This document shows positions 53,635 to 62,640 of a stretch of DNA of 64,000 nucleotides, piece after piece. This DNA comes from SLHU01 sp009929975 (lineage in GTDB: Bacteria; Bacillota; Clostridia; Saccharofermentanales; UBA5734), in the NCBI GenBank assembly GCA_040776905.1, contig JAXGZQ010000003.1:310001-374000 (forward strand), written 5' to 3'. Position numbers and translations under genes: made by a program. Below the pieces are notes generated by a model. It was given only the letters and a program-made list of their open reading frames with translations. It searched no databases and had not been told where the DNA came from. How positions within the stretch are numbered: the first letter of the stretch is position 1; each line of letters opens with the position of its first letter.

Positions 53635-55009
53635 CCTCAGCTCCTTCATCTTCATCGTCCGGCAGCAGCCTGAGCTGAACTCTGGAGACACGTCGTTCAT
53701 CCATCTCCAGTACATTGATGAGCAGGCGATCGTACTGAACCTCAGGCAGCTCATTTTCCTCCGGGATCCGGCCCAGCAGGCTGATCACAAAACCGGCGAT
53801 GGTATCATAGTCATCATCAGGGAAATCCATGCCGACGGCTTCACCGACTTCATGCAGCGGAGCGGTGCCAACAACAATAAACGTGTGATTGCCGCGGGCA
53901 ACGATCTCCTGTTCTTCCTCATCATATTCATCCTGAATATTGCCGACGATCTCCTCAAGCAGGTCCTCGATCGTCACGATGCCGGCCGTACCGCCGTATT
54001 CGTCAATGACAATCGCCATCTGGATGCGATCGCGCTGCATTTCGCGGAACAGGCCGTCGATCTGTTTGGACTCAGGGACAAAATACGGGGTCCGGATCAT
54101 GTGGCGCAGTGAAAACGGCTGTTTCAGACCTTCAGCGGCATGGTAGAGAATATCCTTGATATGAAGAACACCAATGACATTGTCGAGGTTTTCTTCATAA
54201 ACCGGAATTCGTGTGTATTTCTCATGAACTGCGATCTCAAGGACTTCAGAAAAATCAGATTCAACATCAAGCGCGACGACATTGGTGCGATGTGTCATGA
54301 TTTCAGACACATCCTTATCGTTGAACTCAAAAATATTTTCGATCATTTCCTTTTCTTCAGCATGGATCGCGCCGGATTCCCGACCGACATCCACCATCAT
54401 GCGGATCTCTTCCTCCGTCACATGACGGCTGACCTGGGTCGGGTCGATCCGGAACAGCCGGAGAACCAGATGGGTCAGTCCGGTTGAAAGCCAGACAAAC
54501 GGCCGCAGCACCATACCGCTGAAAATGATCGGACCCGCGCTCAGCCGGGCAAAGCGTTCCGGCCGGTGCTGGGCCAGACGCCGCGGAACCTGCTCGCCGA
54601 AAACAAACATGACGAAAGCAAGCAAAAGCGTCAGGGCGAAAATAATCAGCGGGCGCAGCCATTCCTGCTCCGGAGACAGCGTCATAAAAATCCGATCGGT
54701 CAGACGGACCGCCGCGTAAGCCGCTGCCATGAAACCGGCCAGTATGCCGCCGATTTGTGTTGTCGCGAGAAAGCGGCTCGGCTCGCTGATCAGGCGAAGC
54801 AGGCGGGACGCCTGGCGATCACCCTCTTCGGCCTCATTGCGAATCCGATTGTCGTTCAGTGTGATGACGGCAATCTCAGAGGCTGAGAAAAAAGCATGAA
54901 TCAGAATAAGAACAATCAGGACAATGATGTCAACCAGTGCAGCGGTCAATGGTGTCTGTGAACCAGAAGCAACAACTAGCGCCGCGCAGCGTATGGGAAC
55001 GTCTTCCAC
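53624..55009 (-). CDS. CNNM/CorC-family membrane protein with CBS domains
   Basis: Haemolysin-C/CorB type protein linked to Mg2+ efflux or cobalt resistance in relatives. 461 residues from a GTG at 55009 with GAAGGAG ten bases upstream. Domains: DUF21 membrane part with four hydrophobic segments (to about 190), CBS pair (about 220-340, with IMTHRTNVVALD and YGGTAGIVTIEDLLEEIVG) and a C-terminal CorC domain (about 365-445). Ends in an acidic tail. Next to mntP, which suggests divalent-metal homeostasis. Confidence 0.93.
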   Translation of the reverse strand: MEDVPIRCAALVVASGSQTPLTAALVDIIVLIVLILIHAFFSASEIAVITLNDNRIRNEAEEGDRQASRLLRLISEPSRFLATTQIGGILAGFMAAAYAAVRLTDRIFMTLSPEQEWLRPLIIFALTLLLAFVMFVFGEQVPRRLAQHRPERFARLSAGPIIFSGMVLRPFVWLSTGLTHLVLRLFRIDPTQVSRHVTEEEIRMMVDVGRESGAIHAEEKEMIENIFEFNDKDVSEIMTHRTNVVALDVESDFSEVLEIAVHEKYTRIPVYEENLDNVIGVLHIKDILYHAAEGLKQPFSLRHMIRTPYFVPESKQIDGLFREMQRDRIQMAIVIDEYGGTAGIVTIEDLLEEIVGNIQDEYDEEEQEIVARGNHTFIVVGTAPLHEVGEAVGMDFPDDDYDTIAGFVISLLGRIPEENELPEVQYDRLLINVLEMDERRVSRVQLRLLPDDEDEGAEDDE

Positions 55010-55082
55010 TTTGAAGCTACTCCTTCACCCGTCTGGGGTTTACATGTTTTCTGAGGTATTCCGGCGCTGACCGGTCAAACCA

Positions 55083-55111
55083 ATCATATCAGTTTTGCCT
55101 GACCCGGGCAA
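55083..55111 (-). promoter_or_regulatory. Promoter of the CNNM gene
   Basis: Minus strand TTGCCC (55106-55111), 17-base spacer, TATGAT (55083-55088), in the 111-base gap after mntP. A short CCCGG/CCGGG repeat overlaps the -35. Confidence 0.55.
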
Positions 55112-55120
55112 TATCCGGGC

Positions 55121-55702
55121 TCAGACCGACAGGCCGTCGATCAGGATACGCACACCAATCAGTATCAGGATGACACCACCGGCAACGCAGGCCCTTCTCT
55201 GAAAGAAGATCCCCAGCCGCCGTCCGATCAGCATACCGGAAAAAGCGATGGTCAGTGTCGTTCCGCCAATCAGAGCCAAAGCGGGGACGATGGCCGTTTC
55301 AGTGGCTGAAAGGCTCAGTCCGGCTGCCATCGCGTCGATTGATGTGGCCAGGCCTAGCAGCGACAGCCGTCGCCAGGACAGAGGATCGGCCGGACAGGCG
55401 GCTTTTGCCTCATCATCAGGCAGTACTTTTTCATGTAATGTATCATAGATCAGATGTCCGCCGATCAGCAGGAGGAGGCCGAACGCAAGCCAGTGGCTGA
55501 AATGGCTGATCACATCAAGAAGTGACTGTCCGAACAGCCAGCCGGCTGCGGGCATCAAAGTCTGGAAAAAAGCGAAAAAAACCGCCACGCGCAGCGCATG
55601 CCGCAGCTGAACCCTGGGCAGGCAGATTCCAACCGAAACCGAGACGGCCCATGAGTCGATGGACAGGCTCAAACTCAGTAGTATCAGCATCAATATGTTC
55701 AT
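55121..55702 (-). CDS. mntP: Manganese efflux pump MntP
   Basis: Exports Mn2+ in E. coli and related systems. 193 residues with six hydrophobic segments. The duplicated family motif is seen as SLSIDSWAVSVSVG (Asp16) and ATSIDAMAAGLSLS (Asp123), matching the two aspartates known to be needed in MntP. The GAGG site is seven bases before the ATG. The leader to the divergent gene is short (about 40 bases to the start of the opposing promoter), with no room for a yybP-ykoY manganese riboswitch. Confidence 0.92.
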   Translation of the reverse strand: MNILMLILLSLSLSIDSWAVSVSVGICLPRVQLRHALRVAVFFAFFQTLMPAAGWLFGQSLLDVISHFSHWLAFGLLLLIGGHLIYDTLHEKVLPDDEAKAACPADPLSWRRLSLLGLATSIDAMAAGLSLSATETAIVPALALIGGTTLTIAFSGMLIGRRLGIFFQRRACVAGGVILILIGVRILIDGLSV

Positions 55703-55724
55703 TACAGACCTCGTTCTGTTATAC

Positions 55725-55753
55725 TTGACTCAATGACCATTGCTCTATAATAT
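55725..55753 (+). promoter_or_regulatory. Promoter of the flavoprotein gene
   Basis: TTGACT (55725-55730) with TAATAT (55748-55753) at 17 bases, or a perfect TATAAT (55746-55751) at a short 15-base spacing. It lies about 80 bases before the start codon. Confidence 0.45.
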
Positions 55754-55832
55754 CTGGTTCATTCAATTTCTTCAACCAGACCTTACAGCAGCCAATGATC
55801 AATCAATACAGTCCAAGATTGAAGCGAGGCAG

Positions 55833-57188
55833 ACTATGCGAATCCTTATCATCGGCGGAGTGGCGGCCGGGCCTTCAGCAGCGGCCAAAGCAAGCCGCAA
55901 TCAGCCGGATGCCGAGATCGTTCTCTATGAGCGCGACCGGTACATATCGTACAGCGCCTGCGGCATGCCATTTTATCTGACAGGCGAACTGACGGACTTT
56001 CAGCAGATTGTTCCCCGCAGCCCTGATGATTTCCAGCGTCAATACGGTGTCAAGGTGCTGACGGAACACGAAGTGCTGAAAATTGATCCAGAACGCCACC
56101 GGATACTCGTTCGCAGGCTGGCCGATCAGATGCTCTTCGAAGATCAGTATGACCGTCTGATTATCGCCACCGGAGCACGGGCCGTCCGACTGCCGGTTCG
56201 CGGCCATAATTTCCCTAATGTGTTTACGCTGCGCACACCGGGTGACATTTTGCAGATCGAACGCTATATCAAAGACAATCAGCCCCGTCACGCCGCTATC
56301 ATCGGCAGCGGAGCGATCGGCCTGGAAATGGCGGAAAGCCTTAGCCGGCTCGGGCTTGACTTAACGATCATTGAACGGGAGGCTGAACCCGCGCCGGCTT
56401 TCTCCCCGCTGATCAGCCGGCAGATCCGAACCTGCCTGCAGGGTCACCAGATCCATCTGGTCACCGGTGCCACCGTCTCCGAAATCACGGGGGATGACAG
56501 GGCGCGCCAGATCTGTTTCACTGGACGGGAGCCTGTTCCGGCCGATCTGGTCCTGGTCGCTGTCGGCATCCGCCCCGAGACAAAACTGGCCCTGTCGGCC
56601 GGCATCAGCTGCGGCTCCGGCGGAGCGATCCGCGTCAATGACACGATGCAGACCAGCCAGCCGGATATCTATGCCTGCGGCGACTGTTGTGAAATACGTT
56701 CCGTCATAGACGGATCACCGATCTACCATCCGCAGGGAACCACCGCGAATAAAACCGGACGCGTGGCAGGTGATGCCGCGACCGGTGGCAGCCTGACATT
56801 CGACGGAGCGGCCGGTACGGTTATTTTCCGGCTGTTTGATCTGACGGTCGCGATGACGGGACTGACAGAGCAGCAGGCGACAGAACGTGGGTTCATCGTC
56901 CGCCGGGCCGATGTATCCAGTCCGGACCGACCTTATGGCATGGGCGGCCGGAAACTGACGATTGACGCGATCGCCGACCGGGCGAACGGACGTATTCTTG
57001 GAGCTCAGGCCGTTGGAGCGGCCGGGGTTGATAAACGAATCGATGTGCTGGCAACAGCGATAACCGCCGGGATATCAGCGGCATCGCTGGCGAATCTTGA
57101 TCTGGCTTACGCTCCGCCTTATGCCAGCGTGCGTGATCCTGTCACCTATCTTGGCATGCAGTTCGGTTCGGATAAACGTAATGATTGA
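55833..57188 (+). CDS. FAD-dependent CoA-disulfide reductase/NADH oxidase-like protein
   Basis: 451 residues from the ATG at 55833 (GAGGCAG site). FAD motif ILIIGGVAAGPSAAAKA, single redox Cys42 in SYSACGMPFYL, NAD motif AAIIGSGAIGLEMAESL near residue 155 and IYACGDCCEI for the flavin. One active-site cysteine rather than a CxxxxC pair places it with CoA-disulfide reductases, NADH oxidases and NADH peroxidases; sequence alone does not separate them. Suggests oxygen or disulfide stress defence. Followed 31 bases later by a regulator-like gene. Confidence 0.88.
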   Translation, partial: TMRILIIGGVAAGPSAAAKASRNQPDAEIVLYERDRYISYSACGMPFYLTGELTDFQQIVPRSPDDFQRQYGVKVLTEHEVLKIDPERHRILVRRLADQMLFEDQYDRLIIATGARAVRLPVRGHNFPNVFTLRTPGDILQIERYIKDNQPRHAAIIGSGAIGLEMAESLSRLGLDLTIIEREAEPAPAFSPLISRQIRTCLQGHQIHLVTGATVSEITGDDRARQICFTGREPVPADLVLVAVGIRPETKLALSAGISCGSGGAIRVNDTMQTSQPDIYACGDCCEIRSVIDGSPIYHPQGTTANKTGRVAGDAATGGSLTFDGAAGTVIFRLFDLTVAMTGLTEQQATERGFIVRRADVSSPDRPYGMGGRKLTIDAIADRANGRILGAQAVGAAGVDKRIDVLATAITAGISAASLANLDLAYAPPYASVRDPVTYLGMQFGSDKRND

Positions 57189-57219
57189 TATGAATGTCAA
57201 TCGATCAGGAGCAGAGAAG

Positions 57220-58863
57220 ATGAAAAAATCACATTTCAGAGATAAGTTGATCCTTCTGATGGACCTGTATAAAGTCAGCAACAGTCAGCTGGCCCGAGGC
57301 ATCAATGTTGATGCCTCCCTGATCAGCCGCTGGCGCAGCGGACAACGTGTCATGGCAGCCAATTCACCCCATGTCACAAAAATAGCTGAGTATTTCGTTC
57401 AGTTCAATGCCTTTGAGTACCAGCGGCAGTATCTCGACGACCTGATTCAATCCCATCTTACGGACAAGGATGAAGTCCTTGATGAGCACAAGAAAATTCT
57501 GATTTTGTCGAAATGGTTCATGTCAGCCGATCTGGCCCACCCGATTAATCCGGGACTGCAGCAGAAACAGATCAAGCAATCCCAGAACCTGATCCGGCAG
57601 ATCGCGAGTCTGCTGAGCAGTCAGCCGGCTGAGATGCTCTCTCCTGCCGTACCTGCCAAGAACAGTCTGTCGCCCTGTTTGTCAAAGATTGAATCCGGCG
57701 ACAGTTTTACCGGGCGCAAATATCGTGGATATGCCGGCCGCCGCGCCGCGGTGCTGGCATTCCTCGAAGCGGTTCTTCAGATGAAGGCGGCAACCCGCAT
57801 CTTTCTGATCAGCGAAGACAAGACAGACTGGATGACCGAAGATGCTGAATTCACCAAATGCTGGGCGAACCTGCTGCAGCAGGTGATTCAAAACGGTCAT
57901 GATATAACAGTCATCCATACCGTCAAGCGGGATGAAGATGAGATCACGAAACTGATGTACTACTGGATGCCGCTGCATCTGACAGGACACCTGCACTCGT
58001 ATTATCTGCCGATGCATAACCGACGCCAGATTCTGCAGACCCTGTTCATCGCCGAAAATGGCATGACGATTCACAGCCAGACCATCAGTGGCGAGGAACA
58101 GAATGGACTGACCTACCTGACCGAAGATCCCGACATCAATGTGTCAAGCATCGGTCTCTTTCGCCAGATTCTCTCCAACTGCCGGCCGCTGTTCATCCTC
58201 TATCAGCGTCGGCAGGTCCACAAACTGCTCGACGATGTTCTGAATCTCCAGTCTCCTCCCGCACCGCTCTACAGTCTGCGCGATTATCTGAATTTCCTGA
58301 CTCTGCCGCCATCATTGGCCGAAACGATCACGCCGCTGCTTAATGGACAGACCGACGGACTGGATGTTCTGGAGGTTTACCGGCGGCATCATGAGAAGTT
58401 CATCCTGCATCTGCAATCAGCGCCATATATTGATATCTACCCTCTGAGCCTGCTTGAAGATATCGCGAAGACGGGGCAGCTGGTCCTGCACAGTAATGAG
58501 TTGTTCATGCACACCTCCTATAAGCTGTCAGCGGATCAAAGTCTCTGCTGGCTGAAACATCTGCTCTCCCTGCTGCGCAGCTATCCTCATTACCAGATCT
58601 GCTTTACGGCATCCATTCCCCATCTGAAAAAGATTGCCGTCAATATCACGTTCAAGGAAGGCACGGTGTCGCTCTTCTCACGGGGACAGGCGTCGAACCA
58701 GATGATCATCCGGCTGGATGAGGCCAATGTGCTCCAGGCACTCAGTTCATTCTTTGCTGATTTCATGAGCCACATCCCCGCCGGACAAAAAGACAAGCCG
58801 TCAGTGATCAGCCGGCTGGAACAACTGATCCGAGATCTGGCGGATGATGAGTCGGCCGAATGA
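57220..58863 (+). CDS. Large HTH-domain protein of unknown family
   Basis: 547 residues from the ATG at 57220 with AGGAG eight bases upstream. The N-terminus (about 1-60) is a Cro/C1-type HTH: SNSQLARGINVDASLISRWR with a following GQRV. From about 165 there is a large domain beginning FTGRKYRGYAGRRAAVLAFL, with ITVIHTVKRDEDEITKLMYY and WMPLHLTGHLHSYYLP in the middle; I believe similar proteins occur in other clostridia, but I know no characterised member. It follows the flavoprotein gene closely and precedes the ABC transporter, so control of either is possible. Confidence 0.75.
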   Translation: MKKSHFRDKLILLMDLYKVSNSQLARGINVDASLISRWRSGQRVMAANSPHVTKIAEYFVQFNAFEYQRQYLDDLIQSHLTDKDEVLDEHKKILILSKWFMSADLAHPINPGLQQKQIKQSQNLIRQIASLLSSQPAEMLSPAVPAKNSLSPCLSKIESGDSFTGRKYRGYAGRRAAVLAFLEAVLQMKAATRIFLISEDKTDWMTEDAEFTKCWANLLQQVIQNGHDITVIHTVKRDEDEITKLMYYWMPLHLTGHLHSYYLPMHNRRQILQTLFIAENGMTIHSQTISGEEQNGLTYLTEDPDINVSSIGLFRQILSNCRPLFILYQRRQVHKLLDDVLNLQSPPAPLYSLRDYLNFLTLPPSLAETITPLLNGQTDGLDVLEVYRRHHEKFILHLQSAPYIDIYPLSLLEDIAKTGQLVLHSNELFMHTSYKLSADQSLCWLKHLLSLLRSYPHYQICFTASIPHLKKIAVNITFKEGTVSLFSRGQASNQMIIRLDEANVLQALSSFFADFMSHIPAGQKDKPSVISRLEQLIRDLADDESAE

Positions 58864-58931
58864 CAACCGGGTGACCGCGCCGATCGGCGAACCACGGAGA
58901 AACAAATATTTTTACGCACGGAGGAATGACT

Positions 58932-59750
58932 ATGTTAAAAAAAAGAGCCACAACCATCCTACTCATCGTACTGGTGTTCATCATGCTGATCCCGGCCGGT
59001 TGCCGCAAGCAAGATGACAATCAGCTGATTGTTGGCATGGAGCTCGCCTATCCGCCGTTTGAAACAACGGATGCGGCCAATCAGCCGGCCGGAATCAGTG
59101 TGGACTTTGCCCGTGCGCTGGCTGAGTCAATCGGTGCTGAACTGGTCATTGAAAACATGGCCTGGACCGGTCTGATCCCCTCTCTGGAAACCGGTAAAAT
59201 TGATCTGATCATCTCATCGATGACCATCACGGAAGAGCGGCGCCAGCGGATTGATTTTTCTGATCCCTACGCCAGGGCCAGTCTGGCCCTGCTGATCAAT
59301 CAGGATTCACCCGTCATGTCCTACGCTGACCTCGATCATCTCGACCGGGTCATCGCGGTCAAGCGCGGTTCCACCGGCCACATATATGCCGAAAATAACT
59401 TGAAGCAGGCACAGATCATGGTCTTTGAGAAAGAAAGCGCTTGCGTGCTGGAAGTGGTGCAGGGCAAGGCTGACGCATTTACCTATGACCAGCTGACGAT
59501 CCTGAAAAACTGGGAGCAGTACCCTGACGAGACACGGGTCAATCTTGAATCCTATCAGGATACGCCTGAATATTGGGGTGTCGGGATCAAAAAAGGTGAA
59601 ACCGGCCTGCTCGAGGATGTCAACGCGTTTATCGCTGCCTATCGCGCTGAAGGCGGATTTGATGAGCTAGCGGAAACCTGGCTGCCGGATCAGAAAGAAA
59701 TCTTTGACGAGCAGAACATTCCGTTCTTCTTTGATGTGGAAACCCCATGA
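58932..59750 (+). CDS. Polar amino acid ABC transporter substrate-binding lipoprotein
   Basis: 272 residues. The ATG at 58932 has GGAGG at seven bases; an ATG at 58926 is too close to that site. A hydrophobic leader ends in IPAGC, a lipobox with an unusual Pro at -3, and Cys24 is the expected lipid site. The mature part has the family 3 solute-binding signature: LIVGMELAYPPFE, GISVDFARALAESI, DLIISSMTITEERRQRIDFS. Glutamine, cystine or basic amino acids are typical ligands. First gene of a three-gene importer. Confidence 0.9.
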   Translation: MLKKRATTILLIVLVFIMLIPAGCRKQDDNQLIVGMELAYPPFETTDAANQPAGISVDFARALAESIGAELVIENMAWTGLIPSLETGKIDLIISSMTITEERRQRIDFSDPYARASLALLINQDSPVMSYADLDHLDRVIAVKRGSTGHIYAENNLKQAQIMVFEKESACVLEVVQGKADAFTYDQLTILKNWEQYPDETRVNLESYQDTPEYWGVGIKKGETGLLEDVNAFIAAYRAEGGFDELAETWLPDQKEIFDEQNIPFFFDVETP

Positions 59751-60493
59751 CTGACCGTGTACGTAAAATCAGCGCTGCCTTTCTGGTATCAGCCGCGATC
59801 GGTCTTTTTTTCATCTACGCGCTGCTCAAACTTGATTATCACTGGCAATGGCCGGTTCTGCTGACGACGCGCTATAAATTCTTTATGGGCTTTCTCGTCA
59901 CCCTGGCGATCAGTTTCTTCTCCCTGATCCTCTCACTGCTGCTCGGCATCCTTGCCGCGGCGGGGCGCCGCAGCAAACCCCTGTTTTTCCGATATCTCGC
60001 GACGGTCTACGTTGAGCTGATCCGCGGTACGCCGCTGCTTGTCCAGATTCTGGTCTTCTTCTATATTATCGGAACCGCGTATCAGCTGACGAATCGCTAT
60101 GTCATGGGCGTACTGATTCTTTCTGTGTTTTCCGGAGCTTATGTTTCGGAGATCATCCGGGCCGGTCTGGAGAGCATCCCGTCGGCACAGATCGAGACCG
60201 CGCGGTCCCTGTGCTTCACACGATTCCAGACTTATCGCTACATCATCATCCCTCAACTCAGCCGCATCGTGCTGCCGCCTCTGACCGGGCAGTTCGCTTC
60301 ACTGGTAAAGGATTCATCGCTTCTGTCATTTATCGCAGTGAATGAGTTCACGAAAAATGTCATGGAGGCTGATTCTCTGAACTTCGCGACTTTTGAAAAC
60401 TATACAGTTCTGGCAATCGGGTATCTGCTGATCACCCTGCCAATCTCATGGCTGACCCGTCGGCTGGAACGGAAGATGCATTATGCAGATTAA
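59747..60493 (+). CDS. Polar amino acid ABC transporter permease
   Basis: 248 residues with five membrane segments of the HisM/GlnP type. The ATPase-contact loop reads ESIPSAQIETARSLCFTRFQ, and ELIRGTPLLVQILVFFYI is the usual family stretch. It overlaps the binding-protein stop as ATGA and the ATPase start by 11 bases. A single permease gene implies a homodimer. Confidence 0.92.
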   Translation: MTDRVRKISAAFLVSAAIGLFFIYALLKLDYHWQWPVLLTTRYKFFMGFLVTLAISFFSLILSLLLGILAAAGRRSKPLFFRYLATVYVELIRGTPLLVQILVFFYIIGTAYQLTNRYVMGVLILSVFSGAYVSEIIRAGLESIPSAQIETARSLCFTRFQTYRYIIIPQLSRIVLPPLTGQFASLVKDSSLLSFIAVNEFTKNVMEADSLNFATFENYTVLAIGYLLITLPISWLTRRLERKMHYAD

Positions 60494-61220
60494 AATCAGA
60501 GACCTTCACAAATCGTATCAGGGAATGAAAGCTCTGGATGGCCTCAACCTGAACATTGACGATGTCCGCTCCCTGGCGATCATCGGCCCGTCCGGCGGCG
60601 GGAAAACGACGCTGCTTCGTGTTCTCGGCGGGCTGGAAAAGCCTGACAGCGGGGAGATCGTCCTCAATGGCAAAGCGATGCGCTTTGATGATGCCTCACT
60701 GTTTGAACACCGCAAACGGATCGCCATGGTTTTTCAGTCTTATAATCTGTTTCCTCACCTGTCCGTCATCAACAATATCATCTTGCCGCTGACCAAAACC
60801 AGGCAGACAGAGCCGCATCAAGCCCGGCAGACCGCGGAACAGCTGCTGGACCACTTCGGACTGACGGATCATCGAAATAAATTTCCCAGCCAGTTATCCG
60901 GTGGACAGAAACAGCGGGTCGCGATCGCCCGCGCGCTGGCCCTGCGCCCCGAGGTCCTGCTCTTTGATGAGCCGACCTCAGCGCTCGATCCCGAAATCAC
61001 CGCTGATATTCTCGAGGTGATCAACGGACTGCGCTCGGAGAACCGTGACCTGATCCTGGTAACGCATGAAATCGGATTTGCCCGCCACGCCTGTGATTAT
61101 GTCGCGTATGTCAGTGCCGGCCGTGTTGTGACAGAAGGTGGCAGCGAGCATATTTACGAACACTCAGAGTCAGAAGAGTTCCGCCGTTTTGTCAGCCGGA
61201 TCATCGGCTGGAAAGTCTGA
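60483..61220 (+). CDS. Polar amino acid ABC transporter ATP-binding protein
   Basis: 245 residues. Walker A GPSGGGKTTL near residue 35, Q-loop MVFQSYNLFPHLSV, signature QLSGGQKQRVAIARAL, Walker B LLFDEPTSALDPE and switch His in LVTHEIGF. The sequence fits the GlnQ/HisP group. Completes the importer with the two genes upstream. Confidence 0.95.
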   Translation: MQIKIRDLHKSYQGMKALDGLNLNIDDVRSLAIIGPSGGGKTTLLRVLGGLEKPDSGEIVLNGKAMRFDDASLFEHRKRIAMVFQSYNLFPHLSVINNIILPLTKTRQTEPHQARQTAEQLLDHFGLTDHRNKFPSQLSGGQKQRVAIARALALRPEVLLFDEPTSALDPEITADILEVINGLRSENRDLILVTHEIGFARHACDYVAYVSAGRVVTEGGSEHIYEHSESEEFRRFVSRIIGWKV

Positions 61221-61256
61221 CCGGCGGTTGACGGCAGAATCAGGGAGGATCATGCA

Positions 61257-61586
61257 ATGGCAGAGGTCAAATGGCAAAGAACCGCATGGCATGCCCGGCT
61301 CAAACCCGGCGCCATCGATGATTATCGACAGCGGCACGATCAGATCTGGCCGGAAATGGCTGAACTGCTCAAAGCCGCCGGAATCCGTAATTACTCGATC
61401 TGGCGCAGCGGCCTTGATCTGTTCGGTTACTATGAGAGCGCTGATCTGGCTCAGACGGCCGCGATCCAGGCAGCCAGTCCGGTCGTCCAGCGCTGGAACG
61501 CCTATATGGCAGATATTCTAATCATGGATTTCGACCCGGAAAGCGGCGTCACACCACCGCTGCAGGAAATGTTCTACCTGCCCTGA
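61257..61586 (+). CDS. rhaM: L-rhamnose mutarotase-like protein RhaM
   Basis: Interconverts rhamnose anomers in E. coli. 109 residues, the usual size. QRHDQIWPEM (with His27, equivalent to the E. coli catalytic His), NYSIWRSG and the C-terminal LQEMFYLP match RhaM closely. GGAGG lies eight bases before the ATG. No other rhamnose genes are nearby and it follows an amino acid importer, so its substrate may differ. Its stop directly abuts the stop of the convergent gene. Confidence 0.88.
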   Translation: MAEVKWQRTAWHARLKPGAIDDYRQRHDQIWPEMAELLKAAGIRNYSIWRSGLDLFGYYESADLAQTAAIQAASPVVQRWNAYMADILIMDFDPESGVTPPLQEMFYLP

Positions 61587-62588
61587 TCAATCAGCGGCCT
61601 CAGAGGCCTCTGGTATCGCTTCACCGAGCAGCCGCTCCGCTTTTTGACGGGATGGTTTCGGCAGTTTTCCTGAATAGAGCACTGGAGCTGTGCCGATCAT
61701 ATGCCCCGTAGCAGCGGATGCCCGTTCCATCAGCGTCAGTTCACGGGCGATCGTCGTGACATTTCGCCGGACATCAGCCGCCTGTATCTCAGGTACCGTC
61801 TGACCGGTTTTTTTGCGGAAATTCGCATATTGCTTGAGCAGACTGCCTTTCAGCCGTGCTGGCGTGGAGGGTTTACGCAGCTGATCACTGACTTGCCGGC
61901 GGAACGTCTCATAAATCTCCGGGTCGGGTTTTCGGCCTAAAGCGGCCAATTCCCGGCCAAGGGTCCGGGCCCACGTGTCATCAAGTTCCTGACACATGAA
62001 TTTCAAGCGATACCAGACCGTGAAAAGATCATCTTTGCTCTGCAGCGGGACATCCTGCAGCCAGATGAAGGCCAGCAGGCGACGTCGCCAGTCCCACCAT
62101 TTAAGCGGACTTTGCAGATCGAGCGCTGGAATGAGAAACCAGCCACGCTCCTGCAGAATCGCTCCGAAGACACCCGGAGGCTTCCCCCGCTTCTGGTCAC
62201 GCAGGGTTGTGCGGTAAACCCCGCAGGTCGGGCTCCCGTCCAGATAGATGAAGGCCTGTGCGCCAGCCCGCCGCAACACATCCTCCGCGGCTTTGGCGCC
62301 CTCCATGACCTGTTGTGTCACATTCTGGCCACCGCGGCTCCGGACCGTCGCCTCACCCTGCCAGACCGCCGCGCCGTGTTCTCCGGCGATATGCACCGGC
62401 GGGCGAATAACGCCGAGACCGGCTTCACATTCAGGGCAGACCGGAACCCAGGTGAAGTCACCTTTTTCCCGGCCGAGGAATTTCAGCATATCAAAGCTTC
62501 GGCCATTGTACCGGACCGGACAACCCATGCAACAGGCGCTGATCCCGATGATCGGGCGGTTTTCCAGAATAATCGGCTGTTTATCCAT
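61587..62588 (-). CDS. DUF523-domain protein with uncharacterised C-terminal region
   Basis: 333 residues from the ATG at 62588 (AAAGGAG site). The N-terminal about 150 residues match DUF523: ISACCMGCPVRYNG, VCPECEAGLGVIRPP and DGSPTCGVYRTT, whose cysteines could bind metal or a cluster. The remaining about 180 residues are Arg- and Trp-rich, helical and not recognised with confidence; a DUF1722-type partner domain is possible. Function unknown. Upstream lies the photolyase on the same strand. Confidence 0.78.
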   Translation of the reverse strand: MDKQPIILENRPIIGISACCMGCPVRYNGRSFDMLKFLGREKGDFTWVPVCPECEAGLGVIRPPVHIAGEHGAAVWQGEATVRSRGGQNVTQQVMEGAKAAEDVLRRAGAQAFIYLDGSPTCGVYRTTLRDQKRGKPPGVFGAILQERGWFLIPALDLQSPLKWWDWRRRLLAFIWLQDVPLQSKDDLFTVWYRLKFMCQELDDTWARTLGRELAALGRKPDPEIYETFRRQVSDQLRKPSTPARLKGSLLKQYANFRKKTGQTVPEIQAADVRRNVTTIARELTLMERASAATGHMIGTAPVLYSGKLPKPSRQKAERLLGEAIPEASEAAD

Positions 62589-62640
62589 CGTTTCTCCTTT
62601 CAAGGTTTCTGCCTTCCTCATTTTATTCTCAGAGTGACGC

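Noticed and set aside
55703..55740. Manganese (yybP-ykoY) riboswitch before mntP
   Set aside because: The leader is only a few dozen bases and lacks the conserved elements.
58864..58931. Terminator between the HTH gene and the ABC importer
   Set aside because: There is a 12-base palindrome (CGCCGATCGGCG) but the nearest T-run is about 20 bases further on, so it does not fit an intrinsic terminator.
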